A DNA stretch of 37,220 nt from Candidatus Gastranaerophilales bacterium (lineage in GTDB: Bacteria; Cyanobacteriota; Vampirovibrionia; Gastranaerophilales; Gastranaerophilaceae): positions 1 through 37,220 of the forward strand of contig CALUSW010000009.1 of NCBI GenBank assembly GCA_944323535.1, given 5' to 3'. Positions within the stretch are counted from its first letter, which is position 1, and each line of letters starts with the position of its first letter. Shown here in pieces: positions 34,641 to 37,220 of the stretch. Made by a program: the position numbers and the translations under genes. The notes below the pieces were generated by a model. It ran no database searches, was not told the origin of the DNA, and saw only the letters and a program-made list of their open reading frames with translations.

Positions 34641-34884
34641 AATGAAAATATGTTGTCACTCTGAACTGGCTGCAAAATCCGTTGAGACGATGTCGAAACG
34701 TGATTTTATGCCCCTTTACAAGCTTTATGTTATAATTATCAGATGGTAAGATTCTGAAATAAATTCAGAATGACAAAATAAGCATAACTCGTTTCAAATT
34801 GGTGTTCTTGAACTATTTTTTGAACACATCTATTGTAAGCTTCCTTATTGTCTGTACAAAAAGAGCTATAAATTCAGTATGACA
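34641..34884 (+). repeat. Long direct repeat, copy B (MITE-like)
   Basis: Second copy of the repeat at 20961-21223, same orientation, lacking a 19-base segment. The core is 34654-34884 with the same imperfect terminal inverted repeats. It ends 15 bases before the stop of the next TPR gene. Together with copy A it brackets the accessory region. Confidence 0.8.
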
Positions 34885-34899
34885 GTTTTATTTTATTTT

Positions 34900-35559
34900 T
34901 TAGTCTTTTTGGGGCAGCAGATTTAGAGATTTGGAAAAATCATTTTCTGCTTCCGAATCCTGGTTTAATAACTTTTCCGTTGCTCCGCGCATAAAATAAT
35001 AATGTTCATTTGTATTCGAGAGATTAATTGCATTTGTGTAATCTTCTTTCGCATTTTCATAATTTTTCTTTTCAAAGTTATAGAATGCGCGTTGTGAATA
35101 TAAAAGGCTGTTTTTGCTGTTTCTTATTATTGCGCCGTTGTAATCATTTATTGCACCCTGAATATTGTTAATATAGTATTTTATTTGTGCTCTTTTTGTG
35201 TAGTATTCATAGTTTTTGTAATCTAATTCTATTGCTTTATCATAGCATTTAATTGCTTCATCGAATTCTTTTATTTTTCGGTGTACATCTGCTTTCAGCG
35301 CATATAGTTCAGCATTATTCGGAAATCTTTGTATTGCTTTTGTATAAAAATCAATGGCATTTAAAAAAGAACGGTTTTTTCTGTTTACTCTTGCTATGGC
35401 TTTATATGTATTAAGGGATTTACTATTAAGTGATAGTGCAATAAACAGATAGTAAAGTGCTTTCGGATATTCTCCGAGATTTTCTTTAGAAATACCTTTG
35501 TTATACATTATATGAAAAATAAAAAATCTTCTTATTTTGCCAAAACCAAACAGAAACAA
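34900..35559 (-). CDS. TPR-repeat protein
   Basis: 219 residues with about five TPR units after a basic, hydrophobic N-terminus (FLFGFGKIRRFFIFHIMYN), for example NAIDFYTKAIQRFPNNAELY, EAIKCYDKAIELDYKNYEYY and NAKEDYTNAINLSNTNEHYY. Probably a protein-binding scaffold, possibly membrane-tethered by its N-terminus. The start is TTG at 35559 with AAGAGG nine bases upstream; an ATG at 35508 is the alternative. It starts 13 bases after the UPF0210 gene, so is likely the last gene of that operon. Confidence 0.85.
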   Translation of the reverse strand: MFLFGFGKIRRFFIFHIMYNKGISKENLGEYPKALYYLFIALSLNSKSLNTYKAIARVNRKNRSFLNAIDFYTKAIQRFPNNAELYALKADVHRKIKEFDEAIKCYDKAIELDYKNYEYYTKRAQIKYYINNIQGAINDYNGAIIRNSKNSLLYSQRAFYNFEKKNYENAKEDYTNAINLSNTNEHYYFMRGATEKLLNQDSEAENDFSKSLNLLPQKD

Positions 35560-35572
35560 TATTAATTACCTC

Positions 35573-36940
35573 TTAATTATTCAGACTGTGAATAGGCGCC
35601 GGAATTCTCCCGCCTCTGTTTATAAATGTTTCAGATGAAAGCCTGTTAACGGGAATAATAGGCGCCTCGCCCAATAATCCTCCATATACGGCATAATCGC
35701 CTACATCCTTATTAGGAACAGGAATTATTCTTACTGCCGTAGTTTTTTTATTTATCATTCCTATTGCCATTTCATCGGCAATAATTCCTGATATGGTGCT
35801 TTCGGGAGTATTCCCGGGGATTGCTATCATATCAAGACCGACTGAGCATACACAGGTCATAGCTTCGAGCTTATCAAAAGAAAGGACTCCCTTTTTTGCA
35901 GCTTCAATCATACCTGCATCTTCCGAAACGGGAATAAATGCGCCGGATAAACCTCCTACATAGGAGCTTGCCATAATCCCGCCTTTTTTAACTGCATCAT
36001 TAAGCATTGCAAGAGCTGCCGTTGTACCGTGGGCGCCGGCATGTTCAAGCCCCATCGCCTGAAAAATTCCTGCTACGCTGTCGCCTATAGCTGGAGTCGG
36101 TGCAAGTGATAAATCTATAATACCAAATGGAATATTCATTTTCTTCGCCATTCTTCTGCCGACAAGTTCTCCCGTTGAAGTAATTTTAAACGCAATTTGT
36201 TTTATTTTATTTGCAAGTTCGCCAAAGTCAGCATTTTTTGGCAGGTTTTCAACGGCTGCTCTTACTACGCCGGGGCCTGATACTCCGACATTGAGCGCGC
36301 ATTCAGGTTCGCCGTATCCGTGGAAAGCTCCAGCCATAAATGGATTATCACCGGGGACATTGCAAAAACATACAAGTTTTGCTGCTCCTATTCCGTCTTC
36401 GTCTTTTGTTAAAAAGGCCGTTTGTTTTATTATACTGCCCATTTTTTTGACTGCGTCCATGTTAATTCCGGCTTTTGTAGAAGCAAGGTTTATTGACGAA
36501 CAGACTCGCTTTGTAGATTTCAGCGCTTCCGGAATACTTTCAATCAATGCAATGTCGCCTTTTGTGCAGCCTTTTTCAACAAGAGCTGAAAAACCGCCTA
36601 TAAAATTAACATTTACTTCTTTTGCCGCTTCATCCAAAACTTTTGCAAGATAAACATAATCATATTCTTTGCAGGATTCACCGATAAGTGATATTGGCGT
36701 AACTGCAATTCTTTTATTTATTATCGGAATAGAATATTCATCTTCAATTTCAGATGCATATTGATATAGATTTTTAGCATATTTTACAATTTTATTGTAG
36801 ATTTTATCGCCCGTTTCTTTTACATTATCACTGCAGCAATCGCGCAGGCTTAATGCCAGTGTAACTGTTCTTATGTCCAGATTATGGACTTTTATCATAT
36901 TTATTGTTTCAATAATAGATTTTTCATTAAAGAAAGACAT
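35573..36940 (-). CDS. UPF0210 (DUF711, PFL family) protein
   Basis: 455 residues matching the UPF0210/PFL family throughout: [24 protein letters not shown]-like region, [64 protein letters not shown] and a C-terminal [13 protein letters not shown]. Structures of the family resemble glycyl-radical-like barrels but it lacks a known reaction. It is almost always encoded after a UPF0237 ACT-domain protein, as here (10 bases between, with AAGGA before its ATG), which suggests amino-acid regulated activity. Confidence 0.95.
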   Translation of the reverse strand: MSFFNEKSIIETINMIKVHNLDIRTVTLALSLRDCCSDNVKETGDKIYNKIVKYAKNLYQYASEIEDEYSIPIINKRIAVTPISLIGESCKEYDYVYLAKVLDEAAKEVNVNFIGGFSALVEKGCTKGDIALIESIPEALKSTKRVCSSINLASTKAGINMDAVKKMGSIIKQTAFLTKDEDGIGAAKLVCFCNVPGDNPFMAGAFHGYGEPECALNVGVSGPGVVRAAVENLPKNADFGELANKIKQIAFKITSTGELVGRRMAKKMNIPFGIIDLSLAPTPAIGDSVAGIFQAMGLEHAGAHGTTAALAMLNDAVKKGGIMASSYVGGLSGAFIPVSEDAGMIEAAKKGVLSFDKLEAMTCVCSVGLDMIAIPGNTPESTISGIIADEMAIGMINKKTTAVRIIPVPNKDVGDYAVYGGLLGEAPIIPVNRLSSETFINRGGRIPAPIHSLNN

Positions 36941-36950
36941 TAACTAATCC

Positions 36951-37220
36951 TTAAATTGTATGCATTTTGTCGAATATTTCTTTTTTCTGTATCCAGATTT
37001 CCATTCCCAATTTTTTGCCTGATTCTGTTACAGCATCTTTTATTTCTTTAAAAGAATATTTTGATTTACTTATATCGCCCAGTAAAAACATCATAAAGCA
37101 TCCCTGCATAATTGTTTGCCTTATATCTTCAATATTTACTTCGTATTTTGCAAGAACAGCCGCAATTTCAGCTACAATACCTATGCCGTCTTTGCCTGAT
37201 ATTGTCACAATTATTTTATT
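36951..37220 (-). CDS. UPF0237 ACT-domain protein (partial, cut by window edge)
   Basis: About 90 residues visible of a single ACT domain: TISGKDGIGIVAEIAAVLAK, NIEDIRQTIMQGCFMMFLLG, then KLGMEIWIQKKEIFDKMHTI. It resembles GcvR-like ACT proteins that bind amino acids. The frame stays open to the window end, and the family normally has a few residues before the first strand, so the true start probably lies beyond 37220; the GTG at 37208 encodes an internal valine. Paired with UPF0210. Confidence 0.93.
   Translation of the reverse strand, partial: NKIIVTISGKDGIGIVAEIAAVLAKYEVNIEDIRQTIMQGCFMMFLLGDISKSKYSFKEIKDAVTESGKKLGMEIWIQKKEIFDKMHTI

Noticed and set aside
1-37220. CRISPR array
   Set aside because: No regularly spaced direct repeats with unique spacers and no cas genes were seen.

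Overview
This is an AT-rich window (by eye about 30% G+C) with short spacers, mostly good Shine-Dalgarno sequences and the standard code. It carries housekeeping genes of an anaerobic, mannose-activating bacterium. The general look (AT-rich, radical SAM and TPR rich, UPF0237-UPF0210 pair) fits a gut bacterium such as the non-photosynthetic Melainabacteria/Gastranaerophilales, but a Firmicutes-like host cannot be excluded; this is inference, because no phylogenetic marker could be compared.

Layout. 1-2.1 kb is a decayed stretch: a glycosyltransferase remnant, a DUF4870 membrane protein, palindromic repeats and a frameshifted membrane gene. 2.2-4.6 kb holds a radical SAM enzyme overlapping a MATE exporter. 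4.7-9.2 kb is a tight operon pyrH-frr-cdsA-rnc-rpe-nagA-like covering UMP kinase, ribosome recycling, phospholipid synthesis, RNA processing and sugar phosphate steps. 9.2-16 kb has a MerR-like coiled-coil protein, a bifunctional GDP-mannose enzyme, ftsH, a membrane protein and uvrB. 16-20.6 kb has a B12-type radical SAM enzyme, a 60-residue peptide gene just upstream of it, a divergent XRE regulator with an inverted repeat over its promoter, and a 596-residue TPR protein that may be leaderless.

20.6-34.9 kb is the accessory part. After a GC-rich unannotated stretch, two nearly identical 244-263 bp direct repeats (20961-21223 and 34641-34884) bracket about 13.4 kb. Inside are tRNA-Ala(UGC), a WYL regulator with a WG-repeat gene, an XRE regulator, a GIY-YIG nuclease cassette, a mobile module (ParB-DNA methyltransferase, DUF5681, DUF2924, large serine recombinase), and a defence-like cluster: a DUF4297/Cap4-type nuclease overlapping an SMC/ABC-like ATPase, next to a DUF1016 PD-(D/E)XK protein. 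The window closes with a second TPR protein and the UPF0210/UPF0237 pair.

The two most interesting places are the nuclease-ATPase pair at 30616-33095 (a compact Lamassu/ABC-3C-like defence candidate) and the short peptide plus B12-type radical SAM pair at 16050-18179 (a RiPP-like candidate). Both assignments rest on reading motifs by eye and need profile searches to settle.
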